NCBI RefSeq assembly: GCF_033546935.1 | Contig: NZ_CP137854.1 | Span: 2,480,001 to 2,544,000 of the forward strand | Length of the DNA: 64,000 nucleotides | Reading direction: 5' to 3' | Source of the DNA: Xylophilus sp. GOD-11R | Lineage (GTDB): Bacteria; Pseudomonadota; Gammaproteobacteria; Burkholderiales; Burkholderiaceae_C | Shown: piece after piece, positions 27,880-37,030 of the stretch | Layout of the letters: each line of letters starts with the position of its first letter | How positions within the stretch are numbered: the stretch's first letter is position 1 | Translations under genes and position numbers: made by a program | Notes under the pieces: generated by a model | Seen by the model: only the letters and a program-made list of their open reading frames with translations | Database searches by the model: none | Told to the model about the DNA's origin: nothing

Positions 27880-27999
27880 TAATGCTCTTGGCGGAAGAGT
27901 TGACAGCCCTTTTTTACGCAAGCCGATTCGCGGTGGGCGAAAATTCAGACCGCTGCCGCAAAGAAATGCGGGCAATCACTCCGATCCGAAAGCCTTGTT

Positions 28000-29913
28000 T
28001 TGTCCCTAGAGTCCGACCACCCCGTACCGCGAACGACACGCCCCGGCATTTTTTCCTTTTTCGAGTCGCGGGTCGACGCCTTCCCTTCCTCCCAGCCTGG
28101 CCTGCCGACCACCCGCTTCCTGAAATTCCTTTGGGATTGCACCGAGGGTTCGCGGGGCTGGGTGATGTTGCTGATCGGACTCACCGCCGCCATCGGCGCC
28201 TTCGACGCTTTGCTCGTCGCCACGCTGGGCCGGGTGGTCGACCTGCTCGGACAGGTGCAGCCCGCCCTGCTCTGGCAGCAACACGGTGTCATGCTCGCGG
28301 TGATCTCCGCTGTGGTGGTGGCGAGCATCGGACTCATCTGGCTGCAGACCACGGTGCAGCACCAGGTGCTGGCCATCAACTTTCCGATGCGGCTGCGATG
28401 GAATTTTCACCGGCTGCTGCTGGCGCAGAGCATGTCTTTCTACCAGGACGAGTTCTCCGGCCGCATCACCTCCCGCATGATGCAGACCGCCCTGGGCGTG
28501 CGCGACCTCCTCTTCATCTTTGCCGAAGTCATCGTCGGCATGTTCATCAACTTCTTCACCATCGTGGTGTTCGCCGCGGCGTTCGACATCCGGCTGGTGT
28601 GGCCCTTTCTGATCTGGTCGCTGGCCTATGCCGTGGCATGTGTGTACTTCGTGCCGCGTGTCGCCAAGGTCGGACGCGAACAGGCCGACGCCCGCTCTCT
28701 CATGACCGGCCGGGTGAGCGACGCCTACACCAATATCGCCACCGTCAAGCTGTTCTCGCACTCCCGTCGCGAGGCCATGTTCGCCCGCGACGCCATGCGC
28801 GAGTTCCAGGGCACCGGCTTTCGCCAGATGCGCCTCGTGAGCGGTTTCGAGACCGTCAACCATGCCCTGTCGATGCTGTTGGTGCTGGGTGTCGCCGGTT
28901 GCTCGCTGTGGCTCTGGTCGAACGGACAGGTCGGCGTCGGCGCCATCGCCGCGGCCACCGCGATGGCGATGCGCCTCAACAGCATGGCGCACTGGATCAT
29001 GTGGCAGTTGAGCAATCTCTTCGAGAACGTCGGCACGGTGCAGGACGGCATCAAGACCCTCTCGACGCCGCACGCGGTGCTCGACCGACCCGGCGCGACC
29101 ACCCTGACCGTACCCCACGGCGAGGTGCGCTTCGAGAACCTGCGTTTCGCCTACCCCGCCGCCCCCGCGACCGCCGGCAGCCCGCCCACCACGCCACGAA
29201 CCATCATCGACGGGCTCGACCTGGTGGTGAAGCCCGGCGAGAAGATCGGCCTGGTCGGCCGCTCAGGATCCGGCAAATCCACCCTGGTGAACCTGCTGCT
29301 GCGTTTCTACGAACTCGACAGCGGGCGCATCCTGGTCGACGGCCACGACATAGCAGGCGTCACCCAGGACAGCCTGCGCGCCTCCATCGGCATGGTCACC
29401 CAGGACACCTCCCTGCTGCACCGCTCGGTGCGCGACAACATTGCCTACGGCCGGCCCGACGCCGACGAAGCCGCCATCGCGCATGCGGCCGAGCGCGCCG
29501 AAGCCTCGGGCTTCATCGCCCAGCTGTCCGACGCCAAGGGCCGGCTGGCCTACGACGCGCACGTCGGCGAACGCGGCGTGAAGCTCTCCGGCGGTCAGCG
29601 CCAACGCATCGCCATCGCCCGCGTCATGCTCAAGGACGCGCCGATCCTGCTGCTCGACGAAGCCACCAGCGCACTCGACTCCGAGGTCGAATCGGCGATC
29701 CAGGAAAGCCTCTACCGCCTCATGGAAGGCAAGACCGTGATCGCCATCGCGCACCGGCTTTCCACCATCGCCGCGATGGACCGTCTGGTGGTGCTCGACG
29801 GTGGCCGCATCGCCGAGCAGGGAGACCACCGCAGTCTGATGGAAGCCAACGGCATCTACGCGCGGCTGTGGGCGCACCAAAGCGGCGGTTTCCTGGGCGA
29901 GACGGACGAATAG
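28000..29913 (+). CDS. ABC transporter, fused membrane and ATPase domains (exporter half-transporter)
   Basis: A 637-residue half-transporter. The N-terminal membrane domain has about six helices (VMLLIGLTAAIGAFDALLV; AVISAVVVASIGLIW; MLLVLGVAGCSLWLW), and the C-terminal ATPase has Walker A (GRSGSGKST, near residue 420), signature LSGGQRQR (near 530), Walker B (ILLLDEAT, near 550) and the H-loop (IAIAHRLST). The layout matches MsbA/LmrA-type exporters that act as homodimers. The start is a TTG; no earlier start in frame is convincing. The substrate is unknown. It lies divergently from the imu operon, with about 140 bases between. Confidence 0.85.
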   Translation: MSLESDHPVPRTTRPGIFSFFESRVDAFPSSQPGLPTTRFLKFLWDCTEGSRGWVMLLIGLTAAIGAFDALLVATLGRVVDLLGQVQPALLWQQHGVMLAVISAVVVASIGLIWLQTTVQHQVLAINFPMRLRWNFHRLLLAQSMSFYQDEFSGRITSRMMQTALGVRDLLFIFAEVIVGMFINFFTIVVFAAAFDIRLVWPFLIWSLAYAVACVYFVPRVAKVGREQADARSLMTGRVSDAYTNIATVKLFSHSRREAMFARDAMREFQGTGFRQMRLVSGFETVNHALSMLLVLGVAGCSLWLWSNGQVGVGAIAAATAMAMRLNSMAHWIMWQLSNLFENVGTVQDGIKTLSTPHAVLDRPGATTLTVPHGEVRFENLRFAYPAAPATAGSPPTTPRTIIDGLDLVVKPGEKIGLVGRSGSGKSTLVNLLLRFYELDSGRILVDGHDIAGVTQDSLRASIGMVTQDTSLLHRSVRDNIAYGRPDADEAAIAHAAERAEASGFIAQLSDAKGRLAYDAHVGERGVKLSGGQRQRIAIARVMLKDAPILLLDEATSALDSEVESAIQESLYRLMEGKTVIAIAHRLSTIAAMDRLVVLDGGRIAEQGDHRSLMEANGIYARLWAHQSGGFLGETDE

Positions 29914-29959
29914 GCATCCTCCCGATCCGGCTTCTGCCCCAACCTGCTAGGCTTGGGGA

Positions 29960-30465
29960 ATGAAGACAGCCCCGCTGCCTCCCGACGAACCGCAAAGGCT
30001 TCGCGCACTGCACGAGCTCCTGTTGCTGGATGGCCCCCCGGAAGAAAAATTCGACCGGGTGGTGCGGTTCGCCGCTGAGCAGCTCGACGTGCCCATCGCC
30101 CTCGTCAGCCTGATCGACGACGACCGCCAGTGGTTCAAGGCGCGCCACGGCATCGACGTGGCCGAAACTCCGCGCGACGTGGCCTTCTGCGCCCACGCCA
30201 TCCTGCAGCCCGAGCTCTTCGTGGTCGAAGATGCCTCGCTCGACGAACGTTTTTCAGACAACCCGCTGGTCACCGACGGGCCGCGCATCCGCTTCTATGC
30301 CGGCGCCCGCTCAATGCGCCGGGCGGCGAACGCATAGGCACGCTGTGCGTGCTCGACCAGAAACCGCGCAAGCTCGGCATCGTCGAAATCGCTGTCCTGG
30401 AAGCCCTGCGCGACCTGGTCAACGACGCCGTCGCCGGCAAGGCCGACGAGGAGGATTCGCCTTGA
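29960..30465 (+). pseudogene. GAF-domain protein gene broken by a one-base deletion
   Basis: Translation from the ATG at 29960 gives a GAF domain start (LPPDEPQRLRALHELLLLDG; FDRVVRFAAEQLDVPIALVS; FCAHAIL; RIRFYAGA), but then runs into ARSMRRAANA and a stop at 30337. In the next frame the expected continuation appears at once (PLNAPGGERIGTLCVLD, then LREVEIAVLEAL-type helix) and runs to 30465. One missing C in the run at 30306-30308 restores an intact 168-residue reading. So either a real frameshift or a sequencing error. The next gene starts inside this gene's stop codon. Confidence 0.8.
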
Positions 30466-30872
30466 ACAGCAGCAACGCGCCGCTGCCCGCCGTGCTGCTG
30501 CTGGAGCCGCAATTCGTCCTGCGGCGCACCATCGTCACGGTCGCCAAGGAACTCGACCTCGTCGCCTTCCACGAGGCCACCAACATCGATCGTGCGCTGG
30601 CTTTGCTGGGCTCGCGCAAGTTCGCCGGCATCGTGATCGATCTGGGCGAGGGCCCGGACACCGTCACCCTGCTCGAAGAACTGCGAAAAGGCGCGTTCGC
30701 CTGCGGCGCGCGCATTCCGGTGATCGTGATGAGTTCGGAGCCGGGCAAGCCCGACGCGCCGACGCTGGGGCCGCTATGGCCGGTGGATGTGCTGCGCAAG
30801 CCATTCAAGATCGGCGCCTTGCTGGAGTCGGTGCGCTCCATGGCGCAACACGAGCCCGGCCGGCCGCACTGA
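30462..30872 (+). CDS. degenerate receiver-domain protein (TTG start)
   Basis: A 136-residue protein with a receiver-like fold (PAVLLLEPQFVLRRTIVTVA; FAGIVIDLGEGPD; RIPVIVMSS; VDVLRKPFKIGALLESV). The conserved Lys (RKPF) and a Asp (VIDLGE) are present, but the paired acidic residues at the first strand are replaced by EP, so phosphorylation may be impaired. The TTG overlaps the stop of the GAF gene (TTGA) and has a strong GAGGAGG site eight bases upstream, so both were once translated as a unit. It likely works with the GAF protein as sensor-output pair. Confidence 0.7.
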   Translation: MNSSNAPLPAVLLLEPQFVLRRTIVTVAKELDLVAFHEATNIDRALALLGSRKFAGIVIDLGEGPDTVTLLEELRKGAFACGARIPVIVMSSEPGKPDAPTLGPLWPVDVLRKPFKIGALLESVRSMAQHEPGRPH

Positions 30873-30984
30873 CGCACTCGGATCGAGCCGCGCCGACCGG
30901 CGTGACAAGCCGAAACGTCGACGCACAAGAGGGCTTGCAGACTGCGAATGTCAGTCCTTCCCTCGTTCACGCTCCGGAGACGCC

Positions 30985-31656
30985 ATGCTCGAAAAACTGC
31001 CCGACATGCTGGGCCATGCCCTGCGCAACCAGCGCGCCGGCCTCGATGCCGTCGCCTTCAACCGGATCGACCTGCGCCAGGGCACTTCGGCAATCGCCGT
31101 GAGCAGCCTGGCCTTCGTCGACCACGGGCCGATCCCGATGCTCTACACCGCCGATGGCGACGGGCGTTCTCCGCCCCTGCAATGGGGTGGGCTGCCCGAG
31201 GAAACCGGCTCGGTGCTGCTGATCGTGGAAGATGCCGATGCGCCGACGCCGAAACCGCTGGTGCACGCCATCGTGGTCGATCTTCCACCGGGCGACGGCG
31301 CCATGGCCGAAGGCGCGCTGAGCGGTGGCGATGAAGAAGATGCAACGTCCGAAGACCGTGACGGCGCCGGCAGCGACGAGCCGAGGACCGGTCGAAACTC
31401 CTATCTCCAGTCGGAGTGGCTGCCACCCGACCCGCCACCGGGTCACGGCTTGCATCGCTATGTTTTCCAGGTCTTCGCGCTCAAACCTGGAGCCGTTTTT
31501 TCAAACAAACCCGGTCGCGACGAAGTGCTGGACGTGCTGGCAACGCATGCCATCGCCAGCGGCCTGCTCATCGGAACCTATGAGCGAGACGGCTCGGTGA
31601 AAGTGGACGATACGGCACCCGCGCCGGCTGGCGCCGGTGGTCCGCAATTGGCTTAG
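30985..31656 (+). CDS. YbhB/YbcL-family (Raf kinase inhibitor-like) protein
   Basis: A 223-residue PEBP-like protein. Family motifs are the early SLAFVDHGPIPMLYTADG, PPLQWGGLPEE (the ligand pocket entrance), LLIVEDADAPTPKPLVHAIV and GHGLHRYVFQVFAL. It is longer than the usual 150-180 residues because of an acidic insertion (GGDEEDATSEDRDGAGSDE) between the pocket halves. No signal peptide is visible. The biochemical role of bacterial members is not settled. It runs toward aroQ with eight bases between the convergent stops. Confidence 0.85.
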   Translation: MLEKLPDMLGHALRNQRAGLDAVAFNRIDLRQGTSAIAVSSLAFVDHGPIPMLYTADGDGRSPPLQWGGLPEETGSVLLIVEDADAPTPKPLVHAIVVDLPPGDGAMAEGALSGGDEEDATSEDRDGAGSDEPRTGRNSYLQSEWLPPDPPPGHGLHRYVFQVFALKPGAVFSNKPGRDEVLDVLATHAIASGLLIGTYERDGSVKVDDTAPAPAGAGGPQLA

Positions 31657-31663
31657 CGCTCGC

Positions 31664-32131
31664 TCAGACCACGACTTTCGCACGCGCCCAGCCGGCCACT
31701 GCCTCGATGGCCAGCGGGTAACCCGCCGTGCCGAATCCGAACATCACGCCCCGCGCGACGGGCGACAGGTAGGAGTGCTGACGAAACTCCTCGCGGGCGT
31801 GCACATTCGAGATATGAAGCTCCACCAGGCTGACGCCCGCGCCCTTGACCGCGTCACGCAAGGCCACGCTGGTGTGGGTGTAGGCAGCCGCGTTGAGGAC
31901 GGTGCCCGCAGCGGATCCGGCTGCTTCGGCGCTTCCAGCTTCCTGCAGCCAGCCGACGAGTTCGCCTTCGTGATTGCTCTGCCGGAAATCGAGCTTCAAA
32001 CCCAGGCGCGTGCAGGCCTGCGCGCAAAGCTGGCGCACGTCGTCGAGCGTATGGGCACCGTAGATGCCGGGTTCACGTGAGCCCAAAAGGTTGAGATTGG
32101 GTCCGTTCAGGACATAGACAGTCTGGGTCAT
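31664..32131 (-). CDS. aroQ: type II 3-dehydroquinate dehydratase
   Basis: A 155-residue enzyme of the shikimate pathway. Its key segments are NGPNLNLLGSREPGIYG (with the catalytic Tyr and the loop Arg), QSNHEGELV, AYTHTSVALRDA and the His-containing ELHISNVHAREEFR. It dehydrates 3-dehydroquinate to 3-dehydroshikimate as a dodecamer. Length fits the family. It lies on its own on the minus strand, about 73 bases downstream of the terminator of the neighbouring gene. Confidence 0.95.
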   Translation of the reverse strand: MTQTVYVLNGPNLNLLGSREPGIYGAHTLDDVRQLCAQACTRLGLKLDFRQSNHEGELVGWLQEAGSAEAAGSAAGTVLNAAAYTHTSVALRDAVKGAGVSLVELHISNVHAREEFRQHSYLSPVARGVMFGFGTAGYPLAIEAVAGWARAKVVV

Positions 32132-32203
32132 GGCGCGGTTTTGGCAGGCCGTTCTGCATTCGAATGAAAGAGCGGAAGCAGGAAAGCATACACGCCGTAC
32201 CCA

Positions 32204-32229
32204 AAGAAAAAGCGCCCCTCAGGGCGCTT
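32204..32229 (-). terminator. rho-independent terminator after the YP-rich protein gene
   Basis: On the minus strand AAGCGCCC pairs with GGGCGCTT around a TGAG loop and is followed by TTTTCTTT. It lies 26 bases past the stop of the gene at 32256-32636. Confidence 0.85.
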
Positions 32230-32255
32230 GGAATGCAACTGCGCTGAGCAGGCTT

Positions 32256-32636
32256 TTATCGACGGTCCCAGCCACGATGCCCATGACCGTGGTCGAAGCC
32301 CCGGCCGGGAGGTCCACCCCAGCCACGACCATGGCCATAACCCGGGCCGTAGAAGATGGGACGGGGTTGCACATAGACCGGCGGCGGCGGTGCGTAGTAG
32401 ACCGGACGCGGCTGGTAATACACGGGCGGTGGTGGCGCGTAATAGGCCGGGGGCGGCGGAGCGTAATACTGGGGCGGCGCGGCATAGACCGGGCCACCAC
32501 CGATCACCAGCCCCGGTGTGGCAATGCCGACCGACAGCGCCACACCACCACCGGCGTGCGCGGCACCGGCTGCGCCGAGGGCCAGTACCGCGCCCATGGC
32601 GGCGAAAACGGTACGAATGCGACCTTGAATGGACAT
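32256..32636 (-). CDS. exported Tyr/Pro-rich repeat protein
   Basis: A 126-residue protein. A signal peptide (residues 1-28, MGAVLALGAAGAAHAGG core) is followed by a Gly/Val stretch and then repeats of YYAPPPP and PVYYQPRP, about five units, and a Gly/His-rich tail (GYGHGRGWGGPPGRG). Such sequences are low-complexity and likely disordered in the periplasm or cell surface; a few betaproteobacterial exported proteins of the same style exist but have no assigned role. A terminator follows it. I infer only that it is an exported structural-type protein. Confidence 0.7.
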   Translation of the reverse strand: MSIQGRIRTVFAAMGAVLALGAAGAAHAGGGVALSVGIATPGLVIGGGPVYAAPPQYYAPPPPAYYAPPPPVYYQPRPVYYAPPPPVYVQPRPIFYGPGYGHGRGWGGPPGRGFDHGHGHRGWDRR

Positions 32637-32835
32637 TTGTGAATCTCCTGAAAACGGACGGTATCGCCACGACGACGGCACCTTCCATGTAGTCAGTAAC
32701 GCATGAAAGCCTGAAGCGGATGGCAGGATTGGATGAAGAGTCGTGACCACTGGTAACGGTGGTGGGCACATGCCAAATTTTGCAGACGTTGGCTGCCAAC
32801 CACGTACCCCGGGCGAGCCGCCCTAGAATCAGAGG

Positions 32836-34674
32836 ATGAATTCTCCCGCTCTCGCGACGCACGCAGGCACCGGCGCCGCAGAACCAGTCAAGCCCAGCAA
32901 TTTTCTTCGTCACGTGGTCGAAAGCGACCTCTCCCAAGGGCGCTATGTCGGCCGCCACTGGGGCGGCAGCCCGGGCGACGCCGCCCACCATGCCGCCGGT
33001 ATCGCCGATCCGGCGCGTGTGCGTCTGCGTTTCCCGCCGGAGCCCAACGGCTATCTTCACGTAGGCCACGCCAAGAGCATCTGGCTCAACTTCAGCATGG
33101 CGGCCGAATACGGCGGCGTCTGCCACCTGCGTTTCGACGACACCAACCCCGAAAAAGAAGACCAGGAATACGTCGACTCCATTCGCGACACGGTGCGCTG
33201 GCTGGGCTACGACACCATGCTGGCCGACGACCCGGCAGCCCCGGGCCAAAGCCGCGAGCACGAATACTTCGCGAGCGACTATTTTGACCTGATGTATCGC
33301 GCTGCCGAAATGCTGGTCGAGGCCGGCCACGCCTACGTCGACGAGCAGACGCCCGAGCAGATGCGCGCCAACCGCGGCGACTTCACCACGCCAGGCACCG
33401 ACAGCCCGTTCCGCAGCCGCAGCCCTGCCGAAAACCTGGCACGTCTGCGCGAGATGCGCGACGGCCAGCACGCCGACGGGTCCATGGTGCTTCGCGCCAA
33501 GATCGACATGGCCTCGCCCAACATCAACCTGCGCGACCCGGCGATCTATCGCATTCGCCGCGCCACCCATCACAACACCGGTGACCGTTGGTGCATCTAT
33601 CCGATGTACACCTTCGCGCATCCGATCGAAGACGCGCTCGAGCAGATCACCCACAGCATCTGCACCCTGGAGTTCGAAGACCAGCGCCCGTTCTACGACT
33701 GGCTGCTGGAACGACTTGCCGAAGGCGGCCTGCTGGCTTCGCCCCAACCCCGGCAATACGAGTTCGCCCGCCTCAACGTCACCTACATGGTGACCAGCAA
33801 ACGCAAGCTCAAGCAATTGGTCGACGAGAAATACGTCGACGGCTGGGACGATCCCCGCATGCCCACGCTCGCGGGCCTGCGCCGCCGCGGCTACACGCCG
33901 GCAGCTCTGCGCCTGTTCTGCGAACGCTCCGGCGTGACCAAGGTCGGCGGCTGGACCGAATACTCGGCGCTCGAAGCAGCCCTGCGCGAAACGCTCGATC
34001 CGGTCGCAGCCCGCGCCATGGCGGTGCTGGAGCCAGTGCGCCTGGTGTTGACCAACTGGGACGGACTCATGGGCGAAGGCTTTCTCGATGCCTGTCAGGC
34101 GCCGGTTCATCCGCACCATCCAGAGCAGGGCGTCCGGCACTTCCAGTTCGGTCGCGATCTCTGGATCGAGCGCACCGACTACGAAGATACACCGCCCAAG
34201 GGCTACAACCGCCTGTTCCCGGGCAACAAGGTTCGTCTGAAATACGGCCACGTCATCGAATGCACCGGCGCGGAACGTGACGCCGACGGCAAGCTGGTGG
34301 CGGTGCTGGCGCGCCTGTTGCCCGACACCAAGAGCGGCACGCCCGGCGCTGACGCGGTCAAGGTCAAGGGCGTCATCACCTGGGTATCGGTAGCCGATGC
34401 GGTGCCGGCCGACTTCAACCTCTACGACCGGCTGTTCACCCAGCCGCATCCCGACGCGGGCGACAACGACTTCCTGGCCAACCTGAATCCGGCGAGTCTG
34501 TCGCGCAGCGCCGGCTTCGTGGAGCCGGGCACCGCCGAACGCGCACGCGCCGGCGCCTTGCAATTCGAGCGCCATGGCTACTTCACAGCCGACCGCGCGG
34601 CCGGCGCCCCCGTCGTCGAAGCACCGCTGGTGTTCAACCGAACCTCCAGCCTGCGCGACAACTGGACCCGCTGA
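32836..34674 (+). CDS. glnS: glutaminyl-tRNA synthetase
   Basis: A 612-residue class I synthetase. The HIGH-like motif is in PEPNGYLHVGHAKS and the KMSKS-like motif in MVTSKRKL. The segments RFDDTNPEKEDQEYVDSI and WCIYPMYTFAHPIEDALE are strongly conserved in GlnRS. The C-terminal anticodon-binding beta barrels follow (DWDGLMGEG onwards). It charges tRNA-Gln with glutamine. The N-terminal extension of about 25 residues is longer than in E. coli. The gene is followed by two hairpins at 34691-34730 and has no partner genes of the same pathway. Confidence 0.96.
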   Translation: MNSPALATHAGTGAAEPVKPSNFLRHVVESDLSQGRYVGRHWGGSPGDAAHHAAGIADPARVRLRFPPEPNGYLHVGHAKSIWLNFSMAAEYGGVCHLRFDDTNPEKEDQEYVDSIRDTVRWLGYDTMLADDPAAPGQSREHEYFASDYFDLMYRAAEMLVEAGHAYVDEQTPEQMRANRGDFTTPGTDSPFRSRSPAENLARLREMRDGQHADGSMVLRAKIDMASPNINLRDPAIYRIRRATHHNTGDRWCIYPMYTFAHPIEDALEQITHSICTLEFEDQRPFYDWLLERLAEGGLLASPQPRQYEFARLNVTYMVTSKRKLKQLVDEKYVDGWDDPRMPTLAGLRRRGYTPAALRLFCERSGVTKVGGWTEYSALEAALRETLDPVAARAMAVLEPVRLVLTNWDGLMGEGFLDACQAPVHPHHPEQGVRHFQFGRDLWIERTDYEDTPPKGYNRLFPGNKVRLKYGHVIECTGAERDADGKLVAVLARLLPDTKSGTPGADAVKVKGVITWVSVADAVPADFNLYDRLFTQPHPDAGDNDFLANLNPASLSRSAGFVEPGTAERARAGALQFERHGYFTADRAAGAPVVEAPLVFNRTSSLRDNWTR

Positions 34675-34690
34675 GCGCCTGGCATGCTTG

Positions 34691-34730
34691 CGCCGGCCCG
34701 CGAGCCGGCGGAACCGCCAGCAGGTGGTTC
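34691..34730. repeat. two tandem hairpin inverted repeats between glnS and the EF-hand gene
   Basis: The first is CGCCGGC-CCGCGA-GCCGGCG (34691-34710), a perfect seven-base-pair stem. The second is GAACCGCC-AGCA-GGTGGTTC (34711-34730), an eight-base stem with one mismatch. No T run follows, so they are not a standard terminator, but they could stabilise the 3' end of the glnS mRNA or attenuate into the next gene. Confidence 0.6.
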
Positions 34731-34790
34731 GGACGGCGGATGCTGGCAAGATAGCCGCATCTTCCAAAACCCTCATCTCGAAAGGCGCGC

Positions 34791-37022
34791 ATGGCTTCCA
34801 CGCAGCACACCTGGCAATTCTTCCGCGCGGGCGGCGTCGATCAGGTTCTCATCCGGGATGGTCAGGACGTCGCACACATCGGGGAGCTCGACCAGAAACT
34901 GTGGGTGGCACTGGCCTGCCCGACACGCGGCCTGGAATTCGACAGCCGCACCCTCGACCTCATCGACATCGACCACGACGGCCGCATCAGGGCGCCCGAG
35001 TTGATTGCGGCTTGCCAATGGGCTTGCGGCCGGGTGAAGAACCCGGACGAACTCGTCACCGGCGGCGAATCGCTCGCACTGTCGATGATGAAGACCGACG
35101 ACGACATCGGACAATTGCTGCAACTGGAAGCGCGCCGCGTGCTCGGGCTGCTCGGCCGGGAAAACGACGACGTCATCACCCTCGCCGACGTGACCGACCG
35201 CAGCAAGCTGCTGACCGCCATGCGCTTCAACGGCGACGGCGTGATCACGGTCGAAACCGCAGGCGAAGATGCCGCCGCCGCTCAGGTCATCGGCTGGATC
35301 GGCCAGACACGCGGCACGGTCGACGACCGCAATGGCAAGCCCGGCATCGATCGCAAACGAGCAGAGGCCTTCTTCGCGGATGCCCACGCGCTCGCCGCCT
35401 GGCATTCGGCCGGACTCGCGGACAGCACGGCGCTGCCACTGGGCGATGGCACCGGCGACGCCCTGGCGGCGATGAACGCGGTTCGTGAAAAGATCGACGA
35501 TTTCTTCGTCCGGGGCCGGCTCGCCGCCTTCGACGCCCGCGCCGCCGCGGCCGTCAACCCGACGCCCGAGGAATACGCGGCCATCGCCGCCAAGCCCATG
35601 GACCGCCACACCGCAGCCATCGCCGCGCTGCCGCTGGCTCCGGTACAACCCGGCGTCGACCTGCCGCTGGGCCGTGGCGTGAACCCGGCCTGGGCCGATG
35701 CGCTTTCCGCCCTGCAGGCCAAGACGCTGGAGCCCTTGCTCGGCAAGCCGGTCGATTCGCTGAACGAAGCCGACTGGCTGCAGATCCAGGCTCGCCTGGC
35801 GGCCTACCAGGACTGGCTCACGTCGCGCCCGGCCGTGACGCTCGGCGACCTGACGGTGGAACAGACACTCTCCGCGATTCCGGCCGAAGCGGCGGTGCTC
35901 GAACTGATGTCCCAGGACGAAGCCGAGGAGCCGGCCAACGCCCGCATCGTCGAGCTCGAGAAGCTGCTGCGCTTCAAGCGTGACCTGGTGCCGCTGCTGA
36001 ACAACTTCGTGTCGTTCACCAGCTTCTATCGCCGCACCGGCGCGATCTTCCAGGCCGGCCGGCTCTATCTCGATGCGCGCAGCTGCGACCTCACGGTGAA
36101 GGTCGCCGACGCCGGCAAGCACGCCGCGCTGGCGGGCCTGGCCAAGACCTACCTCGCCTACTGCGACTGCGTGCGCAACGGCCAGAAGATGACGATCGTC
36201 GCGGCCTTCACCGCCGGCGATGTCGACTTTCTCTTCGTTGGCCGCAACGGTGTGTTTTACGACCGTGCCGGCAACGACTGGGACGCCACCATCACCAAGC
36301 TGATCGAAAACCCGACCAGCGTGTCGCAAGCTTTCTTCTCGCCCTACAAGAAGTTCCTGCGGGCCATCGAAGAACAGGTCGCCAAGCGCGCGGCCGCCAG
36401 CGATACGGCCGCACAGACCTCGCTTGGTGCGCTGGCAGGCGACATCAGCACGGCCGACAAGACCGCCGCCGCCGGCACCCCGCCGCCACTGCTTGCCAAG
36501 GTGCCCGGCAGCAAGGTCGACGTCGGCACGGTGGCCGCCATCGGCGTCGCCCTCGGCAGCATCAGCGCGGTGCTGGTGGGCGTCTTCGGCAAGTTCGTGG
36601 AACTGGGCGCCTGGATTCCGCTGGCCATCCTGGGAATCGTGCTCGCCATCTCCGGCCCCAGCATGCTCATTGCGTGGCTCAAGCTGCGCCAACGCAGCCT
36701 CGGGCCGATCCTCGACGCCACCGGCTGGGCCATCAACGGCCGCATGAAGGTCAACGTGCCGCTGGGTGCATCGCTGTCGCAGTCGGCCCATATTCCGGCC
36801 GGCGCCAAGCGCTCGTTCCAGGATCCCTACGCTGAAAAACGCGGCGCAGGAACCTGGCTGGCGATCGCGCTGGTCGTCATCGCAGTGATCACGCTCATCT
36901 GGCGCACCGGTTTGGTCGACCCCTACCTGCCACTGGCACTGCGCCACGACATGCCGGTGGTCGCCCCGGCGGCAAGCCCCGCCCCGGCTGCCCCGGCTGC
37001 CGTCGCCAGGCCCGCCGGCTGA
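34791..37022 (+). CDS. large EF-hand-containing membrane protein of unknown function
   Basis: A 743-residue protein. A canonical EF-hand calcium loop sits at residues 59-70 (DIDHDGRIRAPE, with D59, D61, D63, G64, I66, E70). A second, partly degenerate loop (RFNGDGVITVET) follows at about residue 145 and a third Asp/Asn/Gly stretch (DDRNGKPGID) near 180. The middle is helical and Ala-rich. Hydrophobic segments near residues 580-625 (VAAIGVALGSISAVLVGVF; PLAILGIVLAISGPSML) and near 690 (WLAIALVVIAVITLIW) suggest membrane insertion, with a Pro/Ala tail. No enzyme motif is seen. Eight bases after its stop begins glsA, so the two are likely a coupled unit. Confidence 0.75.
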   Translation: MASTQHTWQFFRAGGVDQVLIRDGQDVAHIGELDQKLWVALACPTRGLEFDSRTLDLIDIDHDGRIRAPELIAACQWACGRVKNPDELVTGGESLALSMMKTDDDIGQLLQLEARRVLGLLGRENDDVITLADVTDRSKLLTAMRFNGDGVITVETAGEDAAAAQVIGWIGQTRGTVDDRNGKPGIDRKRAEAFFADAHALAAWHSAGLADSTALPLGDGTGDALAAMNAVREKIDDFFVRGRLAAFDARAAAAVNPTPEEYAAIAAKPMDRHTAAIAALPLAPVQPGVDLPLGRGVNPAWADALSALQAKTLEPLLGKPVDSLNEADWLQIQARLAAYQDWLTSRPAVTLGDLTVEQTLSAIPAEAAVLELMSQDEAEEPANARIVELEKLLRFKRDLVPLLNNFVSFTSFYRRTGAIFQAGRLYLDARSCDLTVKVADAGKHAALAGLAKTYLAYCDCVRNGQKMTIVAAFTAGDVDFLFVGRNGVFYDRAGNDWDATITKLIENPTSVSQAFFSPYKKFLRAIEEQVAKRAAASDTAAQTSLGALAGDISTADKTAAAGTPPPLLAKVPGSKVDVGTVAAIGVALGSISAVLVGVFGKFVELGAWIPLAILGIVLAISGPSMLIAWLKLRQRSLGPILDATGWAINGRMKVNVPLGASLSQSAHIPAGAKRSFQDPYAEKRGAGTWLAIALVVIAVITLIWRTGLVDPYLPLALRHDMPVVAPAASPAPAAPAAVARPAG

Positions 37023-37030
37023 ACCCGCCG

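Noticed and set aside
32380..32480. Regular repeats suggesting a CRISPR or satellite array
   Set aside because: They are codon-phased Tyr/Pro repeats inside the exported protein gene, with no spacers.
32128..34776. Long minus-strand frame of about 880 codons opposite glnS
   Set aside because: Antisense of glnS with no domain; also runs over the YP-rich gene and the intergenic region.
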